Shown: positions 1-8,655, counted from the first letter of the stretch. The stretch is 33,506 nucleotides of DNA from Oscillospiraceae bacterium (GCA_022508925.1 JAFLUF010000017.1:1-33506); one strand, 5' to 3'. Numbers and translations are program-made. The notes: a model not told the origin generated them from the sequence alone.

Positions 1-55
1 TCATAGCGTTTTTCGCCGCAGGCGAATAATGCGCCCTTATCAAAGACTTTTTGTA

Positions 56-2653
56 TTATCCGATTATCGCAAGCGCTCCGTCCGCGACGCCTACTTTTAC
101 AATATCTCCCTGTTTTAATTTGTCTCCGAGAATTTCCTTCGCGATAAGCGTTTCGAGATTTCTCTGCATATAGCGTTTCAGCGGACGCGCGCCGAACGCC
201 GGGTCGTAGCTTTCGTCAACAATAAGCTGTTTCGCCTCTTCGGTAATTTCAAGACCGAGCTGTTTTTCCTTCAGGCGCTTGGCAAGGTCGCCCGCCTGAA
301 TGTCGATAATGCCGAAGATATTGTCCTTTGAAAGCGGCTTGTAGAACACTATCTCGTCAAGCCTGTTGAGAAATTCGGGTCTGAACGAGCGCTTTAAGAC
401 CGCGTCTACGCTCTCCCGCGCCTGCTCGGTTATCTCGCCGTTTTCGTCGATCCCGTCAAGAATAAACTGCGAGCCTAAGTTTGAGGTGAGTATGATTATC
501 GTGTTCTTAAAGTCGATAAGCCGCCCCTGACTGTCGGTAACTCTGCCGTCGTCAAGCACCTGCAAAAGCACGTTGAACACATCTGGGTGAGCCTTTTCGA
601 CCTCGTCGAACAGCACGACGGAATACGGCTTTCTGCGCACAGCGTCGGTGAGCTGTCCGCCCTCCTCGTAGCCTACATATCCGGGAGGCGCGCCGATAAG
701 GCGGCTGACGGTGTGCTTTTCCATATACTCGCTCATGTCGAGGCGGATTATGTTCTTTTCGTCGTCAAACAGCGCCTCGGCGAGCGTCTTTGCAAGCTCG
801 GTCTTTCCCACGCCCGTAGGTCCCAAGAACAAGAACGAACCGAGCGGCTTTCGCGGGTCGTTTATTCCGGCGCGAGAGCGCATAATGCTCTCGCTTACGC
901 GCGACACCGCCTCGTCCTGACCCATAACGCGCTTGTGAAGTGTTTCGGGTAGGTGGAGTATCTTCTCGCGCTCGCCCTCTACAAGCTTGTCTACGGGAAT
1001 GCCTGTTCTGCGGGCGATTATCAGCGATATCTCGTCCTCTGTCACCTTATCGCGCAGCAGCGAGCTTGCCTTTGCTTTTTCCGCAAGCTCTTCCTCTGCC
1101 TGCAAGTCCGCCTGGAGCTTCGGGAGTTTTCCGTACATAAGCTCGGCTGCTTTGTTCATGTTGTACTCGAGCTTTGCTTTTTCTATCTCGGCGTTGGTCT
1201 GCTCGATTTCTTTTCTCAGCTCCTGAACCTTTGAGATAGCGTTTTTCTCGTTTTCCCACTTGGCTTTCATTGCCGCGAAACGCTCGCGCTTTTCCGCAAG
1301 CTCCTTTTGTATTTCCGCGAGGTGCTCCTGAGTGAGCTTGTCGGTCTCCTTTTTGAGCGCGGTCTCCTCTATTTCGAGCTGTAATATTCCGCGCGATATC
1401 TGGTCAAGCTCGGCGGGCATACTTTCCATTTCCGTTCTTATCATCGCGCAGGCTTCGTCAACCAAGTCTATCGCCTTGTCGGGCAAAAAGCGGTCGGTGA
1501 TATAGCGGTTGGACATAGTGGCGGCGGCGATGATGGCGTTGTCCTGTATCTTTACGCCGTGGAAAACCTCGTAGCGCTCTTTAATTCCGCGGAGAATTGA
1601 AATAGTGTCTTCAACGGTCGGTTCGTCAACAAGCACCTTCTGAAAACGGCGCTCGAGCGCGGGGTCCTTTTCAATGTACTTCGCGTATTCGTCAAGAGTC
1701 GTAGCTCCCACACAGTGAAGCTCTCCGCGCGCAAGCATGGGCTTTAAGAGATTTCCCGCGTCCATTGCTCCGCTTGACTTGCCCGCGCCGACGATAAGAT
1801 GAAGCTCGTCGATAAACAGGATTATCTGCCCCTCGCTCTTTTTGACCTCGTTTAATACCGCCTTTAAGCGCTCCTCAAACTCGCCCTGATATTTCGCTCC
1901 CGCGATAAGCGCGCCCATGTCGAGCGAAAACAGCTTTCTGTCCTTGAGGTTTGAGGGAACGTCTCCGCGTACGATCCTGAGAGCCAAGCCCTCGGCGATT
2001 GCGGTCTTTCCCACGCCGGGTTCGCCTATTAAACACGGATTGTTCTTGGTCTTGCGGGAAAGAATGCGAATTACGTTTCTTATCTCGCTGTCGCGGCCGA
2101 TAACGGGGTCGAGCTTATTCGCACGCGCAAGCTCGACTAAGTCCTGTCCGTATTTTTTCAGCACGTCGTAGGTCTCCTCGGGAGTCTGCGAGGTCACGCG
2201 CTGATTTCCGCGTATCTCCTGCAAGGCTTTTAACAGCTTGTTTTTGTCAATGGCAAAGCTCTTTATTATTCCCGAAACGCCGCTGTCGGCTTTTTCCACG
2301 AGAGCCATAAGCAGATGTTCTACCGAAACATACTCGTCGTTCATTCGCTCCGCCTGGGCTTCGGCTTCTGCGAAAGCCTTGTCAAGCTCGGAGGAAACGT
2401 ATATTTTTCCGACCTCTCTGCCGCTTCCCGAAACGCGCGACATTCCCTCGATGAATTTCAGCGCCGCGGTTTTTACGCCGTTTGCGTCAACTCCCGTTTT
2501 CGTCAGTATCTGCGGACAAAGCCCGCCCTCGTCGTTCATAAGCGCGTAAAGCAGATGCATTTGCTCTACGCAGTTGTTCTGATAAGAAACGGAAATGTCC
2601 TGCGCCTCCTGAACGGCTTCCATTGACTTTTTGGTCATCTTATTGGGGTTCAT
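56..2653 (-). CDS. clpB: ATP-dependent disaggregase ClpB
   Basis: ClpB is a hexameric AAA+ chaperone of the cytoplasm that threads aggregated proteins through its pore and, with DnaK, returns them to solution. The 865-residue length is normal for the family. Visible parts in order are the N-domain (about 1-150), AAA1 with Walker A GEPGVGKT at 210-217, the long coiled-coil middle domain (about 400-530) that separates ClpB from ClpC, and AAA2 with Walker A GPTGVGKT at 611-618. The ATG start has an AAGGAG site about 9 nt upstream. Only 31 bp separate it from copA upstream, with no promoter, CIRCE or CtsR box visible there, so it is probably transcribed from the copper operon (inference). Confidence 0.97.
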   Translation of the reverse strand: MNPNKMTKKSMEAVQEAQDISVSYQNNCVEQMHLLYALMNDEGGLCPQILTKTGVDANGVKTAALKFIEGMSRVSGSGREVGKIYVSSELDKAFAEAEAQAERMNDEYVSVEHLLMALVEKADSGVSGIIKSFAIDKNKLLKALQEIRGNQRVTSQTPEETYDVLKKYGQDLVELARANKLDPVIGRDSEIRNVIRILSRKTKNNPCLIGEPGVGKTAIAEGLALRIVRGDVPSNLKDRKLFSLDMGALIAGAKYQGEFEERLKAVLNEVKKSEGQIILFIDELHLIVGAGKSSGAMDAGNLLKPMLARGELHCVGATTLDEYAKYIEKDPALERRFQKVLVDEPTVEDTISILRGIKERYEVFHGVKIQDNAIIAAATMSNRYITDRFLPDKAIDLVDEACAMIRTEMESMPAELDQISRGILQLEIEETALKKETDKLTQEHLAEIQKELAEKRERFAAMKAKWENEKNAISKVQELRKEIEQTNAEIEKAKLEYNMNKAAELMYGKLPKLQADLQAEEELAEKAKASSLLRDKVTEDEISLIIARRTGIPVDKLVEGEREKILHLPETLHKRVMGQDEAVSRVSESIMRSRAGINDPRKPLGSFLFLGPTGVGKTELAKTLAEALFDDEKNIIRLDMSEYMEKHTVSRLIGAPPGYVGYEEGGQLTDAVRRKPYSVVLFDEVEKAHPDVFNVLLQVLDDGRVTDSQGRLIDFKNTIIILTSNLGSQFILDGIDENGEITEQARESVDAVLKRSFRPEFLNRLDEIVFYKPLSKDNIFGIIDIQAGDLAKRLKEKQLGLEITEEAKQLIVDESYDPAFGARPLKRYMQRNLETLIAKEILGDKLKQGDIVKVGVADGALAIIG

Positions 2654-2684
2654 AATAAATCAACTCCTTGTTTTGATTTGAATT

Positions 2685-2894
2685 TCACCCGATCTCGGTT
2701 ACCTTATAGTCCTTATCTTCAACTGCCTTTTTGAGAATTTCCGCGTCGATCTGCTCGGAGAGCTTTACAACTGCCGTTCCGCTCTCGTGGCTTACCGTTG
2801 CCTCGCTTACTCCGCTTACCGCTTCGAGCGCTTTTTTTACGGTCGCCTCACAGTGTCCGCACATCATACCTTCGATTTTCATTGTGATTTCCAT
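2685..2894 (-). CDS. Candidate internal CopZ-like copper chaperone made from the 3' end of copA
   Basis: Inside the copA frame, the linker codons Asn-Thr-Lys-Glu-Glu-Ile-Thr spell AAGGAGGAAATTACT directly before an ATG. The AAGGAGG core (2903-2909) sits 8 nt from that ATG, which is far better than the site in front of copA itself. Translation from here gives a 69-residue protein beginning MEITMKIEG with MCGHC, the size and fold signature of the free copper chaperone CopZ. It is in frame with copA, so the same DNA could give both a fused domain and a free chaperone. Seen directly: the site, the start and the domain. Inferred: that ribosomes use it. The alternative is a recent copA-copZ fusion that kept a relic ribosome site. 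Confidence 0.6.
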   Translation of the reverse strand: MEITMKIEGMMCGHCEATVKKALEAVSGVSEATVSHESGTAVVKLSEQIDAEILKKAVEDKDYKVTEIG

Positions 2895-5237
2895 AGTAAT
2901 TTCCTCCTTGGTGTTTTCAAGATTATTTTCAAGCGAGCTGTTCGCTTTTTTACGAATTTTCTTGTCGTGCTTTGGGTTGTAGATATTGAAGAAATTGAGC
3001 CGCAGGGCGTTTGTAACTACAAAAAAGCTTGAAAGGCTCATAGCCAGCGCCCCGAACATCGGGCTTAATTTCCACCCGAACAGCGGTATCCATACGCCCG
3101 CCGCGAGAGGTATCCCTATCACGTTATAGAAAAACGCCCAGAACAAATTCTGGTGGATATTGCGCAGAGTCAGCCTCGACAGGCGTATCGCCGCGGGAAC
3201 GTCTGACAGCCTGCTTTTCATAAGCACAACGTCCGCCGCGTCTACCGCGACGTCCGCGCCCGCGCCTATCGCTATCCCGATATCGGCGCGCGTAAGAGCC
3301 GGCGCGTCGTTTATCCCGTCGCCGACCATAGCGACTCTTCCGCTTTTCTGAAAGCGCTTTACAACGTTTTCTTTATCTCCCGGGAGGACCTCGGCGATAA
3401 CCTCGTCTATGCCCGCTGTTCTTCCGACAGCCTCGGCGGTGCGTTTGTTATCTCCCGTAAGCATAACGGTTTTTATGCCCATGTTTTTAAGCTCGGCGAT
3501 CGCCGAGGGACTGTCCGCTTTTATTTCATCGGCTACGGCGATTATTCCGATAAGTGTTTTGTTACGGCAGAAAAACAGCGGCGTTTTTCCCTCGTTTGCG
3601 AGCGTGTCGGCTTTTTCGCGGACGTTTTCGGGAATGTCGCAGTAGGTCTCGCAAAGTCGGAGGTTTCCCGCGACATACTCGGTTTTGTCAAGAACGGCGG
3701 AAATTCCCGCGCCGCGCAGGACTTCAAATTTTTCGGGTTCTTCGGCGGAAAAGCCGCGGCTTTCGGCGTGCTTTACTATCGCCTTTGCGAGAGGGTGTTC
3801 GCTGCGTTTTTCAAGCGAATAGGCGGTTTCGAGCAGTTTATCCTCGGAGAATTCTCCGTATGGAACTATGTCCGTTACGACAGGCTCGCCGCTTGTTATA
3901 GTGCCTGTTTTGTCGAGCAGAACTATTTCGGTTTTTCCCGTTTGCTCAAGAGAAACGGCGGTTTTGAAAAGAATACCGTTTTTCGCGCCCATTCCGCTTC
4001 CGACCATGATAGCTACGGGCGTGGCAAGACCGAGCGCGCACGGACAGGAAATTACCAGAACGGAAATTCCGCGTTCTATCGCATAGCCCACTCCGTTCCC
4101 TGTAATAAGCCATACCGCAATTGTCAAGAGCGCTATCGTTATTACCGCGGGGACGAAAACTCCCGAGACTCTGTCGGCGATCTTGGAGATAGGCGCTTTT
4201 GTGGCGGAAGCGTCGCTTACCATTTTGATTATCTGCGACAGCGAGGTGTCCTCTCCGACGCGCGTCGCCTTACAGCGGATATATCCCGAGAGGTTTATCG
4301 TCGCGGCGGAGACCTCGTCGCCGACGATCTTATCCGCGGGTATGCTCTCACCCGTAAGCGCGCTTTCGTTTACCGAGGTCTCTCCCTCGACTATCACCGC
4401 GTCCGCCGGAATGCTCTCGCCCGCCTTTACCGCGAAAATATCTCCCGCCTTTACCTGTTCTATCGGCACGGTAACTTCCGCTCCGTCTTTTATAAGAACG
4501 GCGGTTTTGGGCGCGAGCTTTATCAGGCTTTTAAGCGCGTCGGTGGTTTTGCCCTTAGAGCGCGCCTCGAGAAATTTTCCGAGAGTGATAAGCGTAAGGA
4601 TAACTCCCGCGCTTTCGTAATACATCTCGTCCATATAGGTCATGACAAGCTCGTGGTTTCCCACGCTCATCGCGTTTGACATTACAAAGGTCGCGTAAAC
4701 GCTGTACCCGAAGGCCGCCGCAGAGCCGAGCGCAACGAGAGTATCCATGTTCGGCGCGCGGTGGATAAGTCCCTTAAAGCCGCTGATAAAGAATTTCTGG
4801 TTTATCACCATGATTATTCCCGAAAGCAAGAGCTGAACGAGCGCCATTGCGATATGGTCGTGCTCTAAAAACGGCGGCAGCGGAAATCCCCACATCATTC
4901 CGCCCATGGAGATATACAAAAGAACCACCATAAAGCCCAGGCTCCAGAAAAGCCGGAGTTTCATTTTCGGCGTTTCCTTATCTTCAAGAGCGTCGGCGCT
5001 GTCGGAATTATCGGCTGACTTTCCCGCGGCTTTATCCTTAAGCTCCGCGCCGTAGCCCGCCTTGACCACAGCGTTTATTACCGCAGAGGATTCTCCGCCC
5101 TCTACGCTCATGGAGTTTGTAAGAAGATTTACGGAGCACTGTGTTACTCCCGATACCGCGCTTACCGCTTTTTCTATTCTCGCCGAACAAGCCGCGCAGC
5201 TCATTCCCGTAATATTATATAAAACCACTTCATTCAC
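2685..5237 (-). CDS. copA: Copper-exporting P1B-type ATPase with N- and C-terminal metal-binding domains
   Basis: This is an inner-membrane Cu+ efflux ATPase. The 850 residues contain an N-terminal HMA domain with MSCAAC (C14 and C17), transmembrane segments, the TGES actuator motif, the membrane CPC ion site, the phosphorylated aspartate D442 in DKTGT, and GDGINDAP. The pump proper ends around residue 760. A charged linker follows, then a second HMA domain (782-850) with MMCGHC. A C-terminal HMA is unusual, because most CopA proteins carry these domains at the N-terminus. The start is a GTG placed directly after the csoR stop codon with only a weak ribosome site, so translation is probably coupled to csoR. 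An internal start for the last domain is listed separately. Confidence 0.96.
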   Translation of the reverse strand: MNEVVLYNITGMSCAACSARIEKAVSAVSGVTQCSVNLLTNSMSVEGGESSAVINAVVKAGYGAELKDKAAGKSADNSDSADALEDKETPKMKLRLFWSLGFMVVLLYISMGGMMWGFPLPPFLEHDHIAMALVQLLLSGIIMVINQKFFISGFKGLIHRAPNMDTLVALGSAAAFGYSVYATFVMSNAMSVGNHELVMTYMDEMYYESAGVILTLITLGKFLEARSKGKTTDALKSLIKLAPKTAVLIKDGAEVTVPIEQVKAGDIFAVKAGESIPADAVIVEGETSVNESALTGESIPADKIVGDEVSAATINLSGYIRCKATRVGEDTSLSQIIKMVSDASATKAPISKIADRVSGVFVPAVITIALLTIAVWLITGNGVGYAIERGISVLVISCPCALGLATPVAIMVGSGMGAKNGILFKTAVSLEQTGKTEIVLLDKTGTITSGEPVVTDIVPYGEFSEDKLLETAYSLEKRSEHPLAKAIVKHAESRGFSAEEPEKFEVLRGAGISAVLDKTEYVAGNLRLCETYCDIPENVREKADTLANEGKTPLFFCRNKTLIGIIAVADEIKADSPSAIAELKNMGIKTVMLTGDNKRTAEAVGRTAGIDEVIAEVLPGDKENVVKRFQKSGRVAMVGDGINDAPALTRADIGIAIGAGADVAVDAADVVLMKSRLSDVPAAIRLSRLTLRNIHQNLFWAFFYNVIGIPLAAGVWIPLFGWKLSPMFGALAMSLSSFFVVTNALRLNFFNIYNPKHDKKIRKKANSSLENNLENTKEEITMEITMKIEGMMCGHCEATVKKALEAVSGVSEATVSHESGTAVVKLSEQIDAEILKKAVEDKDYKVTEIG

Positions 5238-5534
5238 CTATCTCATCAGTTTTTGCAGGGTGTTTACAAGCTCGTCTATAATGTCGTCGTCGCCCTCTCT
5301 GATATTATCCGCAACACACGTTCGGATATGCTCGGACAGAAGCGCTTTATTAAACGAGTTGAGCGCCGAGCTTACCGCCGACACCTGGATAAGGATATCC
5401 GTGCAGTAGGCGCATTCTTCCACCATTTTTTTTATCCCGTTTATCTGTCCCGAAATTCTGTTGAGTCGGTTTATCAGACTTCTGTATTCCTCGGGGGGAC
5501 GGTTTTTCTTTTTAGAACAGCCGCAGTCCTGCAT
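5238..5534 (-). CDS. csoR: CsoR-family copper-sensing transcriptional repressor
   Basis: This is a small all-helical DNA-binding repressor that releases its operator when Cu+ binds. The 98 residues contain the CsoR ligand set C44, H69 and C73. The spacings of 25 and 4 residues equal those of the Cys-His-Cys site described in Mycobacterium tuberculosis CsoR, which supports copper rather than formaldehyde (FrmR) or nickel (RcnR) sensing. An extra CGC (C4, C6) lies at the N-terminus. The ATG has an AAAGGA site upstream. It is the first gene of the copper operon, abuts copA with no gap, and its promoter carries a matching palindrome, so it should repress itself and the pump. Confidence 0.94.
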   Translation of the reverse strand: MQDCGCSKKKNRPPEEYRSLINRLNRISGQINGIKKMVEECAYCTDILIQVSAVSSALNSFNKALLSEHIRTCVADNIREGDDDIIDELVNTLQKLMR

Positions 5535-5570
5535 AAAAACATCGTTCCTTTCTTAACGGTTTACAAATTT

Positions 5571-5599
5571 ATTATATACCCCATGGGGGTATTTGTCAA
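5571..5599 (-). promoter_or_regulatory. csoR-copA promoter with CsoR-type operator in the spacer
   Basis: On the minus strand a perfect -35 TTGACA (5594-5599) and -10 TATAAT (5571-5576) are separated by 17 bp. The spacer holds the palindrome ATACCCCATGGGGGTAT (5576-5592), the G/C-rich inverted repeat flanked by TA that is typical of CsoR operators. Bound repressor would cover both promoter elements. A further half-site-like GGGGTAT lies just upstream at 5600-5606. Confidence 0.88.
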
Positions 5600-5688
5600 G
5601 GGGTATTGCGGAAATTTTTCGGGGATTTTTCGTCCGCTTAAGACAAAAAGCGCTCCCCGAGCATTCGGGAAGCACCGAAAAGAAACAG

Positions 5689-6021
5689 TTATATTTTAAG
5701 TGTAAGTATCCAATCCATAAGGCTTAGCGCTAATTTCTCCTGCGCGGGAGTCATCGCCCGAACCTTGCTTGCTATCGCCTTTTCGGCGTCGCATTCGCTC
5801 TCGGCGACTGTTCCCAACAGCAGAGCGTCGGGCGTTGTTTCAAGCGCCGCGCACAGCTTCATAAGCACATCTATGCTTAAAACCGATGTGGCGCGCTCGA
5901 TATTCGACAGGTATTTATCCGACAGCCCCGCCATTTCATTTACCTGCCACTGTTTTAAGCCAAGCTCGTGACGCTGCTTGGCAATTCTCTGCCCAAGCTC
6001 TTTATAATTGACATAGTACAA
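5689..6021 (-). CDS. XRE-family helix-turn-helix transcriptional regulator
   Basis: This is a small single-domain regulator with a Cro/C1-type helix-turn-helix near the N-terminus (ELGQRIAKQRHELGLKQWQV followed by AGLSDKYLSNIER) and a short helical tail. I chose the TTG start at 6021, preceded by GGGGTG. The GTG three codons upstream (6030) would lie only about 5 nt from the predicted transcription start and has no ribosome site. Its promoter contains an inverted repeat, so it probably represses itself. The gene diverges from the leucine-rich lipoprotein gene. Its target and inducer cannot be told from sequence. Confidence 0.85.
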   Translation of the reverse strand: MYYVNYKELGQRIAKQRHELGLKQWQVNEMAGLSDKYLSNIERATSVLSIDVLMKLCAALETTPDALLLGTVAESECDAEKAIASKVRAMTPAQEKLALSLMDWILTLKI

Positions 6022-6034
6022 GAAAATCACCCCG

Positions 6035-6059
6035 TACTGTAATTATACCACTTACAGTA
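6035..6059 (-). promoter_or_regulatory. Operator-like inverted repeat over the XRE gene promoter
   Basis: A perfect 8-bp inverted repeat, TACTGTAA (6035-6042) and TTACAGTA (6052-6059), is separated by 9 bp. The minus-strand -10 TATAAT (6042-6047) lies in the gap; the -35 is weak. This placement fits an operator bound by the XRE protein encoded next to it. Confidence 0.7.
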
Positions 6060-6113
6060 TGAAACAAAAAACCGAGCATAAGGTGAGTTTTCGCCCGTGA
6101 GTATACCTGTGTA

Positions 6114-6142
6114 TTGACATGAACATTTTGTTATATTATAAT
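6114..6142 (+). promoter_or_regulatory. Consensus promoter of the LRR lipoprotein gene
   Basis: TTGACA (6114-6119) and TATAAT (6137-6142) are spaced 17 bp apart. The predicted transcript starts near 6149 with a short leader and an AGGGGAGA ribosome site before the ATG at 6182. Confidence 0.85.
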
Positions 6143-6181
6143 GATAAACGTCAGATATGATCATCTTTTAGGGGAGATATT

Positions 6182-6802
6182 ATGAAGTTTAAAGGATTTT
6201 TGACCGCGGTTGCGGCAGGGGCGTTGATATTATCCCTGACCGCGTGCGGCGGTGACGAAGAGCCGGGCAAATACATAAACGACACGGAAAGCTCGGTTTC
6301 GGAAAGCAAAGATCCCGCATACGGCTCTATGGGTTCGGCAGAGATAAGGGGAAAGGAATACGATATCGCGACGACGACCGAATTGAACCTATCGTATCTT
6401 GATCTGACCAATGAAGATATGATACAGGTCGGAAAGCTGGTAAATCTGACCTGTCTGGGTCTGGGAGGAAATCAAATAAGCGATATAACGCCTCTCGCAA
6501 ATCTGACAAAGCTCACTTCTTTGGGACTGTACAAAAATCAGATAAGCGACATAACACCTCTCGCCGGTCTGACTGAGCTTACTTCTCTGGGTTTGTACGG
6601 AAATCAAATCAGCGATATATCCTCGCTTGCAAATCTGGTAAATCTGACAGAGCTGTCTTTGCAGGACAATCTGATAAGCGATATATCGGCTCTTGCCGAT
6701 TTGACAAATCTGACAGACCTGTACCTGATGAGAAACGAAATAAAAGAGACTGACTTCAATTGGCTGATATCGCAATTACCTGACTGCTTCATCAGAGAAT
6801 AA
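6182..6802 (+). CDS. Leucine-rich-repeat lipoprotein (internalin-like repeats)
   Basis: This is a 206-residue secreted lipoprotein. A signal peptide ends in the lipobox LTAC, with C22 the predicted lipidated residue. After a short acidic linker come about five 22-residue leucine-rich repeats of the internalin type (repeating pattern NQISDITPLANLTKLTSLGLY). The repeats are also nearly identical at DNA level, which suggests recent expansion or contraction. Such repeats form curved binding surfaces; the ligand is unknown. It is monocistronic, with its own promoter and a strong terminator, and is divergent from the XRE gene. There are no LPXTG or other anchoring signals. Confidence 0.9.
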   Translation: MKFKGFLTAVAAGALILSLTACGGDEEPGKYINDTESSVSESKDPAYGSMGSAEIRGKEYDIATTTELNLSYLDLTNEDMIQVGKLVNLTCLGLGGNQISDITPLANLTKLTSLGLYKNQISDITPLAGLTELTSLGLYGNQISDISSLANLVNLTELSLQDNLISDISALADLTNLTDLYLMRNEIKETDFNWLISQLPDCFIRE

Positions 6803-6851
6803 TCCATCTTAATCACTTATCTTTTTCGTAATTCCACAACAGCCAATGAAC

Positions 6852-6890
6852 CGCCCCGTTTTGCTTATTCCGCAAAACGGGGCGAAATTT
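6852..6890. terminator. Intrinsic terminator between convergent genes
   Basis: A perfect 13-bp stem (6852-6864 with 6872-6884) and 7-nt loop are followed on the plus strand by AAATTTATTT. It closes the LRR lipoprotein gene and may also stop transcripts of the converging GH3 gene, whose side has a poorer U-tract. Confidence 0.8.
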
Positions 6891-6916
6891 ATTTGTTAAG
6901 CTGTTGGCATTGCAAT

Positions 6917-8578
6917 TTATGCTTTTATTATTCCGTATTTAAGCTTGTAAATAAGTATCCTCATAACGCTTTCGTCCAAGCGGCTTTCGGTGATAGTCCC
7001 GTCGTTTACCGCGCTTAAAACTCCGTCAAACGATGCGCCGAGATTGTCGGGCAAAAGCAATATATCACAGCCCGCGAGTATCGCGTTTACGGCGGCGGAT
7101 CTTGCGTCATACACTTTTGTTATCGCTCCCATAGCGAGAGCGTCGGTGATTACCAGACCGTCAAAGCCAAGCTCGCCGCGAAGTATCTGCGTTATCATCT
7201 GCCTTGACATCGTCGCGGGAACATTACTGCCCGTTATCTGCGGCGCGGAAATATGCCCCGCCATAACGCCGTCAAGCGAGCCTGCCTCCATAAACGGCAG
7301 CCATTCGCAGGCGAGCATTTCGTCATGCGTTTTGTTGGCGTAAGCCGCGCCCGTGTGGCTGTCCTCGCTTGTGTCGCCGTGACCGGGAAAGTGCTTGTAA
7401 ACGGGAATAATGTTGTTGTTTCTTAAACCCTTTGCCATTGCCGCAGCCATTTTCGCGGCAGTATACGCGTCTGACGAAAACGCCCTGTTTCCTATCACGG
7501 TGTTGTTGGGATTGGTAAACACGTCAGCGTCGGGCGCGAAATCCATATTAAAGCCGTATTGTCTGAGATAGCTTCCTATCGTGTTTCCCATTTCAAGCGC
7601 CGCGGAGGTATCTCCCGACGCTCCGACAGACGCCGCGCTTTCGTATTTTTTCAGCCCGAAGGCGCTGTTGTTCGCGAGTCTCGCTACGCGCCCGCCTTCT
7701 TCGTCGACCGCGATGAAAAGCGGGATATCGCAGGCGTTTAAAAGCTCCCTGTTAAATGCCGCTGTCTGCGCGGGAGTGAGTATATTGTCGGCAAAAAGCG
7801 CCACGCCTCCCACGGGATATTTCGCGAAATTTGCCCGCATTGTATCGGACATAGAAGAAACGCTCTTATAGCTTGTCGAGAGGTTGCTGTTTGGGGACGC
7901 GAGCGCCTCGGGACGCACGATGAAAAGCTGACCGACCTTTTCGCTCGGTGTCATTTCCGAAAGCAGTTTTCTCGCTATATCCTCCGTGCTTTCGGGCGCG
8001 GGAACAGGCGGTTCTGGAACGCTCGAACTTGTTGAAGAACTCGAGCTTGCCTTAGAAGACGAGCTTGAACTTGCGGAAGAACTCGAGCTTGCTTTAGAAG
8101 ACGAGCTTGAACTTGCGGAAGAACTCGAGCTTGCCTTAGAAGACGAGCTTGAACTTTTGGAAGAACTGGAGCTTGCCTTAGAAGACGAGCTTGAACTTGC
8201 CGAGGAACTCGAGCTTGCTTTTGAGGAAGAACTTGAACTTGCCGAGGAACTCGAGCTTGCTTTTGAAGAAGAACTTGAACTTGCGGAAGAACTGGAGCTT
8301 GCCTTTGAAGAGGAACTTGAACTTTTTGAGGACGAGCTTGAACTTTTGGAAGAACTTGAACTTGCCGAGGAACTTGAGCTTGCTTTTGAAGAGGAACTTG
8401 AACTTGTTGAAGAACTCGAGCCCGAATAACTTTCCACAGGCTCTGAGCTTGAAATATACGAGCTCTCCGTACTGCTTGAATGAGAAGGCACTATTATCTG
8501 CGGAGGATCATTGTCGGACTGACAGCCCGATATTAAAAGACTCGCGCAGAGAATTAAAGCCGCTGTTAGTTTTTTCAT
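6917..8578 (-). CDS. Glycoside hydrolase family 3 lipoprotein (NagZ-like) with serine-rich linker
   Basis: This is a probable surface beta-N-acetylhexosaminidase acting on amino-sugar or muropeptide substrates. The 553 residues begin with a lipoprotein signal (LISGC, lipidated C19). A very long serine-rich linker (about residues 32-190, runs of five or six Ser broken by Lys-Ala or Ala) precedes the GH3 domain. The domain shows the NagZ signature KHFPGHGDTSEDSH, which carries the His/Asp acid-base pair, and the nucleophile region LVITDALAMG, with D about 479. I start at the ATG at 8578 with a GGGGTGA site, not at the upstream in-frame ATG that would spoil the signal peptide. The linker probably holds the enzyme away from the membrane through the cell wall. 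Confidence 0.93.
   Translation of the reverse strand: MKKLTAALILCASLLISGCQSDNDPPQIIVPSHSSSTESSYISSSEPVESYSGSSSSTSSSSSSKASSSSSASSSSSKSSSSSSKSSSSSSKASSSSSASSSSSSKASSSSSASSSSSSKASSSSSASSSSSSKASSSSSKSSSSSSKASSSSSASSSSSSKASSSSSASSSSSSKASSSSSTSSSVPEPPVPAPESTEDIARKLLSEMTPSEKVGQLFIVRPEALASPNSNLSTSYKSVSSMSDTMRANFAKYPVGGVALFADNILTPAQTAAFNRELLNACDIPLFIAVDEEGGRVARLANNSAFGLKKYESAASVGASGDTSAALEMGNTIGSYLRQYGFNMDFAPDADVFTNPNNTVIGNRAFSSDAYTAAKMAAAMAKGLRNNNIIPVYKHFPGHGDTSEDSHTGAAYANKTHDEMLACEWLPFMEAGSLDGVMAGHISAPQITGSNVPATMSRQMITQILRGELGFDGLVITDALAMGAITKVYDARSAAVNAILAGCDILLLPDNLGASFDGVLSAVNDGTITESRLDESVMRILIYKLKYGIIKA
8000..8480 (-). repeat. Low-complexity DNA tandem repeat encoding the Ser-rich linker
   Basis: Reiterated units of roughly 36 bp encode Ser-Ser-Ser-Ser-Ser-(Lys/Ala) blocks. 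Codon choice mixes AGC, AGT, TCC, TCT and TCG in a repeating order, so whole blocks, not single codons, appear to have duplicated. The tract should vary in length between strains and may assemble poorly. Confidence 0.85.
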
Positions 8579-8602
8579 AAAATCACCCCGTTTGCTGATT
8601 TT

Positions 8603-8631
8603 ATTGTAACACATTTTTTCGGCGCAGTCAA
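8603..8631 (-). promoter_or_regulatory. Promoter of the GH3 lipoprotein gene
   Basis: Minus-strand TTGACT (8626-8631) and TACAAT (8603-8608) are spaced 17 bp apart, between the antiporter stop and the GH3 start. The GH3 gene can thus be expressed independently of the antiporter. Confidence 0.7.
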
Positions 8632-8655
8632 TGGTAAAAATCGCATAACGAGCAT

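Noticed and set aside
12-26. A TTCGCC/GGCGAA hairpin after clpB as a terminator
   Set aside because: The stem is only 6 bp and no U-tract follows on the minus strand; the sequence beyond the window edge is needed to decide.
2654-2684. A heat-shock control site before clpB
   Set aside because: The 31-bp gap holds only the ribosome site; no CIRCE or CtsR-type direct repeat is visible.
3768-4679. A 303-codon plus-strand frame opposite copA
   Set aside because: It has an Arg/Tyr-rich shadow composition and no recognisable motif, and copA on the other strand shows every expected motif.
7986-8429. A 147-codon Glu/Leu repeat protein opposite the serine linker
   Set aside because: It is fully explained as the complement of Ser codon repeats and has no ribosome site or promoter; kept only as an aside in the linker finding.
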